Positions 7,043-18,916 are shown, numbered from the stretch's first letter. The stretch is 64,000 bases of DNA from Acidobacteriota bacterium (GCA_031296105.1 JARLGJ010000015.1:1-64000), one strand, 5' to 3'. Numbers and translations: made by a program. The notes: generated by a model from the sequence alone, not told the origin.

Positions 7043-7732
7043 ATGAAGAACCGCTCCCTGCTCCGCCTCGGAACCGCGTGCCTGCTGGCCACGCTGCTGC
7101 TCACCGGCTGCCAAACTTCGCCAAGCGCCAGCGCCGCCCGCGCCGCGGGCACGGCAACACAAAGCGCCGCCGGCCCGGCCGCGTTTGACTACTATCTGTT
7201 GGCGCTCTCCTGGGCGCCCAACTTCTGCGCCTCGCACAACGGCCCGGCCACCGAATGCGGTGTGGGACGCCGCGCCGGTTTCGTGGTGCACGGCCTGTGG
7301 CCGCAGATGGAAAGCGGGCGTCCTGAAGACGAGCCTTGCCAGCACACCGCGCCCGTTGCCGCCGACGTTGTGCGCTACGCCGAAAATTTCTATCCCAGCG
7401 CGGGCCTGGTGCAGCACGAGTGGCAATGCCACGGCGTGTACTCCGGCCTCAGCGCGCAGGACTACTTCACCGCCGTGGGCCGCGCTTATCAATCGCTGCG
7501 CGTGCCGCAGGAACTGACGTCGCTAAACAGCGACCAGCGCCTCGATGCGGCTTCTCTGCTGCGCGAGTTCGAGAAAGCCAACCAGGCGCCCGCGGGATCG
7601 TTCGTCACCAGTTGCCACGCTGGCGAGCTGGTGGCCGTGGAGGCCTGCTTTACCCGCGACCTGAAGCTGCGTCCCTGTCCAGAGGCCGAGCGCAGTTGCC
7701 GCGGACAGTTGCTGGTGCGCGCGCCGCGCTAA
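7043..7732 (+). CDS. RNase T2-family lipoprotein ribonuclease
   Basis: 229 residues. An N-terminal lipoprotein signal ends at the lipobox LLTGC with Cys23, so the mature enzyme is membrane-anchored outside the cytoplasm. Active-site block I is FVVHGLWP (His83) and block II is HEWQCHG (His125, Glu126, His130). In the classical block II (HEWxKHG) a Lys precedes the last His; here it is Cys129. The enzyme cleaves RNA to 3'-phosphates via 2',3'-cyclic intermediates. Start ATG 7043 has no Shine-Dalgarno but a TACACT 8 nt upstream. Confidence 0.9.
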   Translation: MKNRSLLRLGTACLLATLLLTGCQTSPSASAARAAGTATQSAAGPAAFDYYLLALSWAPNFCASHNGPATECGVGRRAGFVVHGLWPQMESGRPEDEPCQHTAPVAADVVRYAENFYPSAGLVQHEWQCHGVYSGLSAQDYFTAVGRAYQSLRVPQELTSLNSDQRLDAASLLREFEKANQAPAGSFVTSCHAGELVAVEACFTRDLKLRPCPEAERSCRGQLLVRAPR

Positions 7733-7753
7733 AGCTTCCAGCGCACATAGCGA

Positions 7754-7783
7754 AGGGCCGCGATGCGCCGCGGCCCTCTCTTT
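7754..7783. terminator. Two-way terminator between RNase T2 and rodZ-like genes
   Basis: AGGGCCGCG (7754-7762), 6-nt loop, CGCGGCCCT (7769-7777), then CTCTTTG. It lies between two convergent genes. Confidence 0.65.
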
Positions 7784-7803
7784 GTAGATTCACGGAATGC
7801 GGT

Positions 7804-8709
7804 TTAGTGCGCGCTCATGCCTTCCGGCGTAAAGTCGATGGTCATCCTCTGCCCCGGCTTGCCCAAAGGCCCCAGGGATTTGCCGTTGTAGGTCACTTCG
7901 ATGCCGGCGGGATTGCCCACGATCAACTTCACTCGCGAGCTTGCTGAATAGTCGCGCGCGCTCGCTTCGGGATTGGCCGGGTCCAGCGTCAGGGTCTCCG
8001 CCGGACCATCGTCGCGCAGCACACTGATCCAGGCGCGCGCCGTGGCCTTGATCTCCACCCGAACCGGCGAACCGGCATTCACGGGCTTTACCGGGGCGGC
8101 GGCGGGTGGCACGGCAGGCGCACCCGGAGTGGCATCGGTTGGCGTGGAGTTTGCACTGGGTGTTACGGTGGCGGGAGCTTGCGGTGCGGGTGTGGGCACG
8201 GAAGACTGGGCAGCGGCCTGTTCGGTCCGGTGCCGGTCGGCCTCGGACTCCGCCTCGCGAACTTCCTTGCGATGCTGCGTCAGCCAGATGCCACCTAAGA
8301 CCACCGCCAGCAGCACGGCGATTGCGCCGGCCAGGTTCGCGGCGCTCCATCCCGCGCCCTCGGGCTTGCCGCGCGCGGCTTCCACCTGCGTGGCCAGAGT
8401 ATTCATATCCGTCTCCGGCGGCTCGGCGTCGGTGGCCTTCATGTAGGCGGCCACCATTTCTTCCTCGTCCAGGCCCACCTCGCGCGCATAGGAGCGGATG
8501 AACCCTTTATTAAAGATGCCGCCGGGCAGCAGGTCGAAGCGTTCATCCTCTAACGCCTGCAGGGTCCTGGTGCCAATCTTGGTGGACGCTGCCAGTTCAT
8601 GCAGCGTAATGTTGCGTGCCTCCCTAGCTTGGCGCAGTCTCTGCCCCAAAGATGCCACTTCAGCCCCCGCTGGATTCGCCTGAACGCCTCTCTGTTTCCG
8701 GCCACCCAT
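7804..8709 (-). CDS. RodZ-like helix-turn-helix membrane protein
   Basis: 301 residues: N-terminal HTH_25 (about 20-85, LGQRLRQAREARNITLHELAASTKIGTRTLQALED), one membrane segment (about 128-146, AGAIAVLLAVVLGGIWL), a Pro/Ala/Thr-rich linker, and a C-terminal DUF4115-type beta domain (VRVEIKATARAWISVLRDDG ... GNPAGIEVTYNGKSLG). That order is the RodZ architecture, which links MreB to the membrane during rod-shape growth. ATG 8709 has GGAAGG 8 nt upstream; a GTG 21 nt earlier is also possible. No mre genes are nearby. Confidence 0.82.
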   Translation of the reverse strand: MGGRKQRGVQANPAGAEVASLGQRLRQAREARNITLHELAASTKIGTRTLQALEDERFDLLPGGIFNKGFIRSYAREVGLDEEEMVAAYMKATDAEPPETDMNTLATQVEAARGKPEGAGWSAANLAGAIAVLLAVVLGGIWLTQHRKEVREAESEADRHRTEQAAAQSSVPTPAPQAPATVTPSANSTPTDATPGAPAVPPAAAPVKPVNAGSPVRVEIKATARAWISVLRDDGPAETLTLDPANPEASARDYSASSRVKLIVGNPAGIEVTYNGKSLGPLGKPGQRMTIDFTPEGMSAH

Positions 8710-8904
8710 CGCGCACGCCTTCCACAGCACAGAATGTATGCAGGTCTGCGTTCATCTTAAGAATGCCGCACGCGCAAGTCAAACCAAAATCGGCCAAAAT
8801 CGCGCTTTCGCAAAACCAAGGCATAGCTCCGAGGTGGTATCACTCTTGGTGCCACCTTCGGCGGCCTTCCACTCTTCGCTGGCCAGCAAACGATCCCGTA
8901 TGAC

Positions 8905-8910
8905 TATAAT
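8905..8910 (+). promoter_or_regulatory. -10 element TATAAT upstream of the diguanylate cyclase
   Basis: A perfect TATAAT 26 nt before the TTG start, preceded by TGAC (near-extended -10). No good -35 is seen. The intergenic stretch to the divergent rodZ-like gene is about 230 bp and holds no other gene. Confidence 0.5.
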
Positions 8911-8936
8911 GGAACCTCGTTACGCCCTGGAGAAAG

Positions 8937-10010
8937 TTGTCCGGGCCCACTGCGATGACACGACCGTATGATTCGGCTCAGGTGAGCCAGTCCAAACCGG
9001 AACTCGCCATCCTCCACGACGTGGCCAAGGCGCTGACGTCTTCGCTGAACCTCGATTCCATTCTGCAGACCATCATGGAAAAAGTGGCGGCCTACTTCCG
9101 CCCCGACACCTGGAGCCTGCTGATGGTGGACGAGGAGCATCACGAGCTCTACTTCGCCATCGCCGTCGGCGAAGCCGCCGCGCAGTTGAAGTCCGTACGC
9201 CTGCGCATTGGCGAGGGCATTGCCGGATGGGTGGCCCAGTACGGCGAACCCCTGGTGGTGCCCGACGTCACCAAGGATGAACGCTTTACCTCGCGCGTGG
9301 ACGAGATGACGCGCTGGAAGACCAGTTCCATCCTCTGTGTCCCGCTGGCCAGCAAGAACCGCATCTTCGGCGTCATCCAGCTCATTAACGTGGAAATGTC
9401 CACCTTCGGCACCGAGCAGTTCATGCTGCTGCAGGCCATGGCCGATTACGCCGCCATCGCCATCGATAACGCCCGTTCGGTGGAGAAGATTCAGGAACTC
9501 ACCATCACCGACGACTGCACCGGTCTGTACAACGCCCGCCACATGTACAACACCATCGAGTCGGAGGTCTATCGCTCCACCCGTTTCAGCTACGAATTCA
9601 GCGTCCTCTTCCTGGACCTCGACCGCTTCAAGCTGGTCAACGACACTTACGGACACCTCATCGGCAGCCGTTTGCTGTTTGAGATCGGCGCCACCATCAA
9701 AAACCACCTGCGCCTCATCGACTACGCCTTCCGCTACGGCGGCGATGAGTTCGTCGTCCTGCTGCCGCAGACGGCCAAGAACAGCGCCATGGTGGTGGCC
9801 CGCCGCCTGCTCGAACTGATGCGCACCACCCGCTTCCACGTCGGCGACGGGCTGGACCTTAACGTGCGCGCCTCCATCGGCGTGGCCGGCTTCCCGGACG
9901 ACGCCCGCAACGCACACGAACTCATCCGCTGCGCCGACGAGATGATGTACACAGTCAAGAACTCGACGCGCGACGCCATCGCCCTCTTCGGCAAGGGCAT
10001 CACCCAGTAA
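8937..10010 (+). CDS. GAF-GGDEF diguanylate cyclase
   Basis: 357 residues: GAF sensor domain (about 21-180) followed by a GGDEF domain (about 187-345). The catalytic motif is intact (YGGDEF, residues 267-272) and the product-inhibition site RxxD (R259-LI-D262) sits at the standard distance, so it should make c-di-GMP from two GTP and be feedback-controlled. No membrane segment is seen, so it is a cytoplasmic sensor. TTG 8937 has GGAG just upstream; ATG 8955 is the alternative start. PilZ and EAL-HDOD proteins in the same window are possible downstream partners. Confidence 0.93.
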   Translation: MSGPTAMTRPYDSAQVSQSKPELAILHDVAKALTSSLNLDSILQTIMEKVAAYFRPDTWSLLMVDEEHHELYFAIAVGEAAAQLKSVRLRIGEGIAGWVAQYGEPLVVPDVTKDERFTSRVDEMTRWKTSSILCVPLASKNRIFGVIQLINVEMSTFGTEQFMLLQAMADYAAIAIDNARSVEKIQELTITDDCTGLYNARHMYNTIESEVYRSTRFSYEFSVLFLDLDRFKLVNDTYGHLIGSRLLFEIGATIKNHLRLIDYAFRYGGDEFVVLLPQTAKNSAMVVARRLLELMRTTRFHVGDGLDLNVRASIGVAGFPDDARNAHELIRCADEMMYTVKNSTRDAIALFGKGITQ

Positions 10011-10044
10011 ATTTCCGTTGTACGTTGGACGGGGCGCGCCGCCG

Positions 10045-12768
<2,724 letters not shown>

Positions 12769-12773
12769 ATCTC

Positions 12774-12815
12774 TTGTGCCCCAGGTTCGACGCGCGAAGC
12801 GCGGCTAACCTGGGA
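12774..12815 (+). repeat. CCCAGGTT/AACCTGGG hairpin repeat, copy 1
   Basis: CCCAGGTT (12780-12787) pairs with AACCTGGG (12807-12814), with an inner CGCG/CGCG stem. The same sequence recurs at 21192-21236, 34163-34206 (reversed), 36595-36626 (partial), 47707-47743 and inside a gene at 21605-21643. Confidence 0.8.
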
Positions 12816-12826
12816 CGCTCTCTAAC

Positions 12827-12864
12827 CAACAATCAGGAGGCCCCGCGGGGCCTCCTGATTGTTG
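12827..12864. terminator. Perfect palindrome, two-way terminator between pyrG and bfr
   Basis: An 18-bp perfect stem (12827-12844 with 12847-12864) and central GC, between two convergent genes. AAC/GTT edges give short U-runs in both directions. Confidence 0.75.
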
Positions 12865-12877
12865 CCGCACGCGGCGA

Positions 12878-13348
12878 TTACTTTTCCAGATGCTGGCCCA
12901 GGTAGCGCTCGTAGCCAATCTCTTCGATCAGGTGCAGTTGCGCCTCCAGCCAGTCGGCGTGCTCCTCCTCGTCGTGCAGAAGGGTCTTGAACAGATCGGA
13001 GGAGACGTTGTCGCCGTTCTCCCGCGCCAGCAGGGTGAAGCTGTTGTACATCTTCACCGCGCCCTCTTCCAGCGCCAGGTCGTTGGCAAACTGCTCCTTT
13101 ACGGTTTTGCCGATGGTGAGGTGCGAGGGCCCGGCAAGATTGGGCGTCCCATCGAGAAAGAGAATGCGTTCAATGAGCTTTTCGGCGTGTTTCATCTCGT
13201 CGATCGACTGCTTCTTGATGAACTTCGCGAGCGCTTCGTACTTCCAGTTCTCGCACATTTCGCAGTGAACGAAGTACTGACTGATGGCCCGCAGTTCTTC
13301 CTGCAACGCCTCGTTCAGCGCGGCAATGACCTTGTCGTTCCCTTTCAT
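12878..13348 (-). CDS. bfr: Bacterioferritin
   Basis: 156 residues, full family length. The ferroxidase ligands are at the canonical places: Glu18, Tyr25, Glu51, His54, with a later EEGAVKMYN Glu and DEEEHADWLE. Met52 (IDEM52KH) is the heme ligand between subunits. It forms the 24-subunit iron-storage shell and oxidises Fe(II). ATG 13348 has GAGGAGGAG upstream. The bfr-associated ferredoxin is not in the neighbourhood. Confidence 0.95.
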   Translation of the reverse strand: MKGNDKVIAALNEALQEELRAISQYFVHCEMCENWKYEALAKFIKKQSIDEMKHAEKLIERILFLDGTPNLAGPSHLTIGKTVKEQFANDLALEEGAVKMYNSFTLLARENGDNVSSDLFKTLLHDEEEHADWLEAQLHLIEEIGYERYLGQHLEK

Positions 13349-13491
13349 TGAGTGTCTCCTCCTCGGCAGTACCTTAATAACAGAAGAATCAGATTACACC
13401 AAAAGAGCTTATCTTTGTGCCAGCCTGGTTTGCGATATTCCCCAGCACGCCGCAACTTGCGCAACCCTTCCCGGATATGCCACCTTTAGCC

Positions 13492-14298
13492 ATGTCTTTC
13501 TCCGTCAAGAACGTCACCGTCGGCGGCCCCGAGCTGTTTCTGATCGCCGGCCCCTGCGTCATCGAGAGCCAGGAGCACGCGCTCTTCATGGCCTCGGCCA
13601 TCTCCGAAATCTGCCGCCGCCTTGGCGTGCCTTACATCTTCAAGGCCAGCTACGACAAGGCCAACCGCACCTCTCTTGCCAGCTACCGCGGCCCCGGCAT
13701 CGTCGAAGGCTTGCGCATTCTGGGACGCGTCCGCGAAGAGGTCAAGGTTCCCGTCCTCACCGACGTGCACGAGGCAGCGCAGGCCACCGCCGCGGGCGAG
13801 GTCGTCGATGTGCTGCAAATCCCCGCCTTCCTTTGCCGCCAGACCGACCTTCTTGCCGCCGCGGCGCACACGGGAAAGGCCGTTAACATCAAGAAAGGGC
13901 AGTTTGTGGCGCCGCAGGACATGCGCCACGCCGTGCAGAAGGTCGTGGAGAGCGGCAACGCGAACGTATCGTTGACCGAGCGCGGCGCCAGCTTTGGGTA
14001 CCACAACCTGGTGGTGGACATGCGCTCGCTGGCCATCATGCGCCAGTACGCGCCGGTGGTGTTTGACGCCACCCACTCGGTGCAACTGCCCAGCCAGGGC
14101 GCACAGTCCGGCGGACAGCCCGAGTTCATCCCTTTGCTGAGCCGCGCCGCCGTGGCCTCCGGTATCGACGGCATCTTCATGGAAGTCCACGACAATCCGG
14201 CGCAGGCCAAAAGCGACGGCGCCAACGCCATGCCGCTCGCCAAACTGGAAGAGACCCTGCGCCAGTTGCTGGCCATCCGCCGCGCGCTGGCCGTTTAG
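13492..14298 (+). CDS. kdsA: 3-deoxy-8-phosphooctulonate synthase (KDO-8-P synthase)
   Basis: 268 residues. It condenses phosphoenolpyruvate with arabinose 5-phosphate for the KDO of lipopolysaccharide. [10 protein letters not shown] carries Cys22 where the metal-free E. coli-type enzyme has Asn, indicating the metal-dependent class; later HSVQLPSQ and DG/EVHD segments also fit. The start at 13492 matches the family N-terminus; ATG 13477 is an alternative. The stop TAG (14296-14298) coincides with the first three bases of a MITE-like inverted-repeat element. Confidence 0.95.
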   Translation: MSFSVKNVTVGGPELFLIAGPCVIESQEHALFMASAISEICRRLGVPYIFKASYDKANRTSLASYRGPGIVEGLRILGRVREEVKVPVLTDVHEAAQATAAGEVVDVLQIPAFLCRQTDLLAAAAHTGKAVNIKKGQFVAPQDMRHAVQKVVESGNANVSLTERGASFGYHNLVVDMRSLAIMRQYAPVVFDATHSVQLPSQGAQSGGQPEFIPLLSRAAVASGIDGIFMEVHDNPAQAKSDGANAMPLAKLEETLRQLLAIRRALAV

Positions 14299-14510
14299 AG
14301 CGGTTCCCGAGGCTTCGCATCTTCTCAATCTGCACCGCTCGGTACTAATCCGGGCGGCGCGCCTCTTTCGCCCGCGCCGCGATGCCGCTACACTAGAGCG
14401 GGGCCCGGGTTGCTGCGTCCCGAAGCCAACGGCCATTGGCCGTTGCGACCATCAGGGAGCAACGGCTGGGCACGATTTACGCCGGATATGTTTACTCGGG
14501 AACCGCTCTA
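14296..14510. repeat. MITE-like element with 16-bp terminal inverted repeats, copy A
   Basis: TAGAGCGGTTCCCGAG (14296-14311) and its exact reverse complement (14495-14510) bound 215 bp with no coding capacity. The interior has a palindrome AACGGCCATTGGCCGTT (about 14429-14445). A diverged relative lies at 57876-58026. If TA is the duplicated target, deletion restores kdsA TAG directly followed by CCCC and the ecsC ATG, i.e. a tight operon. A TACACT (14389-14394) inside could act as promoter for the next gene. Confidence 0.6.
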
Positions 14511-14515
14511 GCCCC

Positions 14516-15199
14516 ATGGCAGAAGCAAACAACAGTTCGTGGATGGCCCGGCGGCTGGAAGGCGCGCTGAAGTCCGGCCTGACGCGCGCCTATGAAACCG
14601 TGCGCGTGGAGCCCGGGCAGTACCTCATGCATCTGCGCTCGGCCTACGGGCTGCCCGTGGCCACCTACGAGGGCATGTTCACCGTGCCGGTTGAGGAACT
14701 GGACGCCATTGCCGCGGACGCCGTGCGCGGCGCCATGAAGATGGCCAGCGCCGAGGGTGCGGGACTCGGCGTGGGAGGCTTTCTCACCCTGGTGCCCGAC
14801 CTGGGGATTCTCTCGGCCATCACCATGCGCATGGTGCAAAAGCTGAGCCTTGTGTACGGCTTCGAGTACAACACCGACGATGAGATCGCCGAGCTATGGA
14901 TTGCCGCCGCCACCGCCGCCGGCGTCGATATTGGCAAAGAGGTGCTGGAGCGGACGGTCATCAAGAGTTTCGTGCAGCGCATTATCGGCCGCATTGCCAC
15001 GCGCTTCAGCGCGGAGTTCGCGGAAAAAGCCGTCGCCCGCCTGGTGCCCATTGTCAGCTCACTGGCCGGAGCCGCGCTGAACTACTACTTCGTCCGCGCC
15101 TGGGGACGCCGCGCCCTGGCACACTTCCGCCAGCGTCACCTGGACGAGCGCCGCCACCGCGAACGGGCCGGGCTGCTGCACTCGTCCTCGACACCATAA
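14516..15199 (+). CDS. EcsC-family protein
   Basis: 227 residues matching the EcsC family (PF12787): the core has an Ala/Gly-rich amphipathic stretch MKMASAEGAGLGVGGFLTLVPDLGILSAITMRMVQKLSLVYGF, then DEIAELWIAAATAAGVDIGKEVLERTVIKSFVQRIIGRIATRFSAEFAEKAVARLVPIVSS. The name comes from B. subtilis ecsC next to an ABC transporter, but molecular function is unknown. It is likely membrane-associated. ATG 14516 has no Shine-Dalgarno. A MITE-like element separates it from kdsA. Confidence 0.83.
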   Translation: MAEANNSSWMARRLEGALKSGLTRAYETVRVEPGQYLMHLRSAYGLPVATYEGMFTVPVEELDAIAADAVRGAMKMASAEGAGLGVGGFLTLVPDLGILSAITMRMVQKLSLVYGFEYNTDDEIAELWIAAATAAGVDIGKEVLERTVIKSFVQRIIGRIATRFSAEFAEKAVARLVPIVSSLAGAALNYYFVRAWGRRALAHFRQRHLDERRHRERAGLLHSSSTP

Positions 15200-15231
15200 G
15201 ACCGCAACTTCCCAGGGACCATCCTACCGCT

Positions 15232-16080
15232 TTACCGGATCGCCGCCGGACGCTCCTTCATCAGCGTGGTAAAGCGCTCGTCGTTGAGCAGCGCGGCGAA
15301 TTCCTTGTCCTTATACACGTCGTCGATCCTCGGGTAGCCGTTTTCCATGGCCGCCTTCAGGAAGTGCAGCGTGTGGGGAAAATCACCGGTGGCGGCGAAC
15401 AGACGCGCCAGCACAAAGTCAAACTGCGCCCGGTCGCGCGGCGATCCCAGACGCGCGCTGATGCCGTTGGCCGCCGAGTGCTCGAAGAACTCCGGGTCCA
15501 GTGCAAACGCCTTGCGGTATTCCTCGACTCCCTTCTCAAATTCCTTGTGATCCATCAGCGCCGCCGCCAGATTGTTATGGAAGGGTGCCCGCTCCGGCGT
15601 AAGCTGAATGGCCTTTTCATAGTTGTGGATGGCGGCTTCCAGGCGATTGTCCAGGTAGAAGGCCACGCCCAGGTTGTTCCAGGCTTCGGCCATGTTGCGA
15701 TCCTTGCGCACGGCTTTGCGGGCGGCTTTCTGCGCCGCGCCCGCGTGCCGCAGCATGATCTCGCTGATGGCTACTTTGTTGTAGAAAGCAGCGTCGGGCT
15801 GCTTGCGGATGGCCGCGTGATAGCAATCCAGCGCGCCGTTGTAATCCTTGGCCGCGCGCAGGCGGTCGCCGAGTTCGTCCAGTTGCCCGGGCGTCATGGC
15901 GCGCATCTCGGACGGCGCGGGCGCAAGCGGCGCGGTAGAGGCCGTCGTTATCATCGCCGCAGGCTGGGTCTGCTGTGGAATGGAGGAGTTCTGCCCCGCT
16001 GCGTTCTGCGCGACGAACAGCAGAGCGAGCAGGCCAGGGAGTGCAATCGCAAACAGAAACCGGGTCCGGTAGTTGGTCAT
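15232..16080 (-). CDS. Secreted TPR-repeat protein
   Basis: 282 residues. An N-terminal signal (MTNYRTRFLFAIALPGLLAL, cleavage near AGQ) is followed by a Pro/Ala/Thr-rich linker and about four to five tetratricopeptide repeats (DYNGALDCYHAAIRKQPDAAFYNKVA; AWNNLGVAFYLDNRLEAAIHNYEKAI; PFHNNLAAALMDHKEFEKGVEEYRKAF). TPRs mediate protein-protein contact; the specific role is unknown. ATG 16080 has GGGAGG 5 nt upstream. It is transcribed toward ecsC. Confidence 0.85.
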   Translation of the reverse strand: MTNYRTRFLFAIALPGLLALLFVAQNAAGQNSSIPQQTQPAAMITTASTAPLAPAPSEMRAMTPGQLDELGDRLRAAKDYNGALDCYHAAIRKQPDAAFYNKVAISEIMLRHAGAAQKAARKAVRKDRNMAEAWNNLGVAFYLDNRLEAAIHNYEKAIQLTPERAPFHNNLAAALMDHKEFEKGVEEYRKAFALDPEFFEHSAANGISARLGSPRDRAQFDFVLARLFAATGDFPHTLHFLKAAMENGYPRIDDVYKDKEFAALLNDERFTTLMKERPAAIR

Positions 16081-16176
16081 ATAACCCTCCCAGTCCAGCT
16101 CCCGGACTTCAACGAAGGGAGCCGGTTCCGTGAATGTTAGACCAATCCGGACCCGATTTTGTTTCCTATTTTCGCC

Positions 16177-18780
16177 TTAATTCTTGCTCTTATCCTTGTC
16201 CTTGTCGTCGCTCTTCAAAATGCCACCGACTTTGCCCCAGAATCCCTTCTTCGGTTGATCCTGCCCGGGCGGACCGTTGGAAGGATCCTTTTGCCCCGGT
16301 GGGATCACCTTGCCCGGCTGGTTGGTGGACAATGGCTGCGGTGACGCACCGCCAAAGATTTTCTGGAAAATGTTCCGCTGGTCGGACTTCTCGCAGGTGT
16401 CCTTCGGCTCACTGCCCTCGACGAAGGCCGCGTCGTAGGCGTCCGGACAATTTTCCGTGGAGATCAGGTTCGTCTCCTTATCCAGAGACATCATGACCAC
16501 GCCGGCCGGAGCCGTGAACGACTGGGTGTTGGCATACTGCGGCAGCCGCACCGCCTTCTTCATGAACTCCGCCCAGATGGGGCCGGCCGTGGAGCCGCCC
16601 GCCAGCTTCAGGTCGCTGTAGTCGTCATAGCCCACCCACACAATGCACAGCAGGTTGCTGGTGTAACCGGCAAACCAGGCATCGTGCGAGGTGCCGGTTT
16701 TGCCCGCCGCCGGAGCGGTAAATCCGCGCGCGCGCACCGTGAAGCCCGTGCCGTGGTTGACGACGTTCTCCATCATGTTGGTCACCACGTAGGCCACGCG
16801 CGGATCCAGCACCGGCTTCTTCTCGTTGTGGAAGTCTTCCACCACGTCGCCGTTTGACGAGCGCACCGAGCGGATCATCAAAGGGTCCACCCGCGTGCCA
16901 CTGTTGGCCAGCACCGTGTAGGCTCCCGCCATCTCCATTGGACTGGCGTCGTAAGCGCCCAGGGCCGCCGCCGGAGTGGCCCGCACGCTGGCAATGCCGG
17001 CATTGCGCGCCAGGTTGGCCACGCGGTCGTAGCCCGCCATCTCGGCCATCTTCACCGTGGCGTTGTTCAAGCTCATCTGCAGGGCGTAGCGGGCGGTCAC
17101 CACGCCGTGGTACTCGTCCTTGTAATTGCGCGGATCGTACTCCTTGCCGTCATACGCAAAAGTCGTCGGCGAGTCGTCGATCTGGGAAATCTGCGTAAAC
17201 ACCTTGTCCGAGCCTTCGGGATCGAGCGCCGTGTTCATGGCCGCCGCATAGACAAACGGCTTGAAGATGGAGCCCGTCGGCCGCTTGGCCACCGCGTGAT
17301 CCAACTGGCTGTAGCCGTAATTGCGGCCGCCCACCATGGCCAGCACCTCGCCCGTATGCGGATCGAGCGCCACCAGCGCCACCTGCGGAGTCGGACCGTC
17401 GGTCTTTGTCTCCTGCACCTGGGCGTTTTTGCCCGTGCCCACCTTCACCCGCCGCGTGCGCTGCTTGGCCACCTGGTCGTCCACCAGCTTGATGCCCTCG
17501 GCCACGGCCTCGGCAGCGGCGTGCTGCAAGTCCGGATCGATCGTCGTGTAAATGCGGTAGGCGTTGTCGTTCAGGTCGTTTTCCGAGTACTTGGTGCTCA
17601 GCGTCTCCTTCACCATGTCCACGAAGTACGGCGCGTCGGAGGCCTCCACGTTCGGCGGAGCCAGCTTCAGCGGCGTGGCCTTGGCCTCTTCGCACTGCTC
17701 GCGCGTGATGGCGCCGGTTTCCACCATCGCTTCCAGCACAATGTTGCGCCGCTCCAGAGCCTTTTCCGGACGCTTGTACGGGTTCCACAAATTGTTCGGC
17801 GACTGGATGATGCCCGCCAGCAGCGCCGCCTCCGGCAGCGTGATCTCCTTGATGTCCTTGCCAAAGTACGAGCGCGCCGCTTCGCCGAAGCCGTTGATGG
17901 AGAACGAACCGCGCTGCCCCATGTACTCCTGGTTGGCGTACAGCTCGAAGATCTGCTTCTTGTTGAAGCGCTGCTCCAGTTCGATGGCGATCACCATCTC
18001 CCGGGCCTTGCGCGTCACCGTGCGCTCCGAGGTCAGGAAGAAGCTGCGCGAAATCTGCATGGTCAGCGTGGAGGCGCCGCGGCGGCGGCCGGAGCCCACC
18101 AGGTCGCGCAAGGTCTGCGCCACCAGGCTGGTCCAGTTGATGCCGCTGTGCTCGAAGAACTTGCGGTCTTCAATGGCCACCACGGCGTTCACCATCACCG
18201 GCGGAATGTCATCGTAGCGCAGCACCTGGCGCTTGCTGCGGTCCTGCCCCTGGAAGAGCGCCGTCAAAAGCTCGGGCTCCAGCTCGTAGCTGTCCAGGGT
18301 GGAGCCGGCATTGGCCCCGGTGCCGGTGATGCGCGAGACCCGCCCGTCACTGCTGACAAAAATCTGCGCTCCGTCCGTGGAGTGGAACGACTGCGGACCG
18401 GGCTGCACGCGAATGCTGCCCGAAGCCACCTCGAAGCTCCCCATGGGATTGTCGCCCCTGGTGTCGGACTCCACGTAGCCCGCGCGCCGCAGGTCAGTGG
18501 CAATCTGCGAGGTAGAGAACCTGTCTCCCGGACGCACCACCACCGGACGGGCAAAGATCTTCGCCGAGTTGGCGAAGATCTGGCCGCTCATGCGCTCATC
18601 GATGATGCGGCTGTACTTGATGTAATAAAAGGCAAAGAAGGCGAAGGCGCACAGCGCCACGACAATCGCCACCGCCGCCAGCGCGCGCAACAGCGTGGAC
18701 TGGCCCTTCTGCGAACCGGCATTGGGAAATTTCAGTTTTATCGCCACGGTTATCCAATTGCGTATTGTAAGCCAGCCCAT
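16177..18780 (-). CDS. Class A penicillin-binding protein (PBP1-type transglycosylase/transpeptidase)
   Basis: 867 residues. Cytoplasmic start, one membrane helix (about 32-55), a UB2H-like domain resembling PBP1b (RPGDRFSTSQIATDLRRAGYVE), a GT51 transglycosylase (EDRKFFEHSGIN with catalytic Glu; RRRGASTLTMQ) and a transpeptidase with SxxK in TGSIFKP, SLN in MSLNNA and KTGT. It polymerises lipid II and cross-links peptidoglycan. The C-terminus is a Pro/Lys/Asp-rich tail ending DKDKDKSKN. ATG 18780 is chosen; GTG 18786 is an alternative and neither has a clear ribosome site. Confidence 0.95.
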   Translation of the reverse strand: MGWLTIRNWITVAIKLKFPNAGSQKGQSTLLRALAAVAIVVALCAFAFFAFYYIKYSRIIDERMSGQIFANSAKIFARPVVVRPGDRFSTSQIATDLRRAGYVESDTRGDNPMGSFEVASGSIRVQPGPQSFHSTDGAQIFVSSDGRVSRITGTGANAGSTLDSYELEPELLTALFQGQDRSKRQVLRYDDIPPVMVNAVVAIEDRKFFEHSGINWTSLVAQTLRDLVGSGRRRGASTLTMQISRSFFLTSERTVTRKAREMVIAIELEQRFNKKQIFELYANQEYMGQRGSFSINGFGEAARSYFGKDIKEITLPEAALLAGIIQSPNNLWNPYKRPEKALERRNIVLEAMVETGAITREQCEEAKATPLKLAPPNVEASDAPYFVDMVKETLSTKYSENDLNDNAYRIYTTIDPDLQHAAAEAVAEGIKLVDDQVAKQRTRRVKVGTGKNAQVQETKTDGPTPQVALVALDPHTGEVLAMVGGRNYGYSQLDHAVAKRPTGSIFKPFVYAAAMNTALDPEGSDKVFTQISQIDDSPTTFAYDGKEYDPRNYKDEYHGVVTARYALQMSLNNATVKMAEMAGYDRVANLARNAGIASVRATPAAALGAYDASPMEMAGAYTVLANSGTRVDPLMIRSVRSSNGDVVEDFHNEKKPVLDPRVAYVVTNMMENVVNHGTGFTVRARGFTAPAAGKTGTSHDAWFAGYTSNLLCIVWVGYDDYSDLKLAGGSTAGPIWAEFMKKAVRLPQYANTQSFTAPAGVVMMSLDKETNLISTENCPDAYDAAFVEGSEPKDTCEKSDQRNIFQKIFGGASPQPLSTNQPGKVIPPGQKDPSNGPPGQDQPKKGFWGKVGGILKSDDKDKDKSKN

Positions 18781-18890
18781 CCCCACAAGGAAGCTGACGA
18801 AAGTGTCCCCGGCGGTACAATCCCCGTTCCGGGCCGGAAACGGAAGTTCGTTCCGGCGCGCCGCTCACTTTCGCAAGCGGCAAATAGCAA

Positions 18891-18916
18891 GCGGCCCGGA
18901 AGCTCTTCCGGGCCGC
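18891..18916 (-). terminator. Terminator after the proS operon
   Basis: GCGGCCCGGAAG (18891-18902), short loop, CTTCCGGGCCGC (18905-18916). It lies beyond the stop of the small membrane-protein gene and before the penicillin-binding-protein gene, both on the minus strand. Confidence 0.6.
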
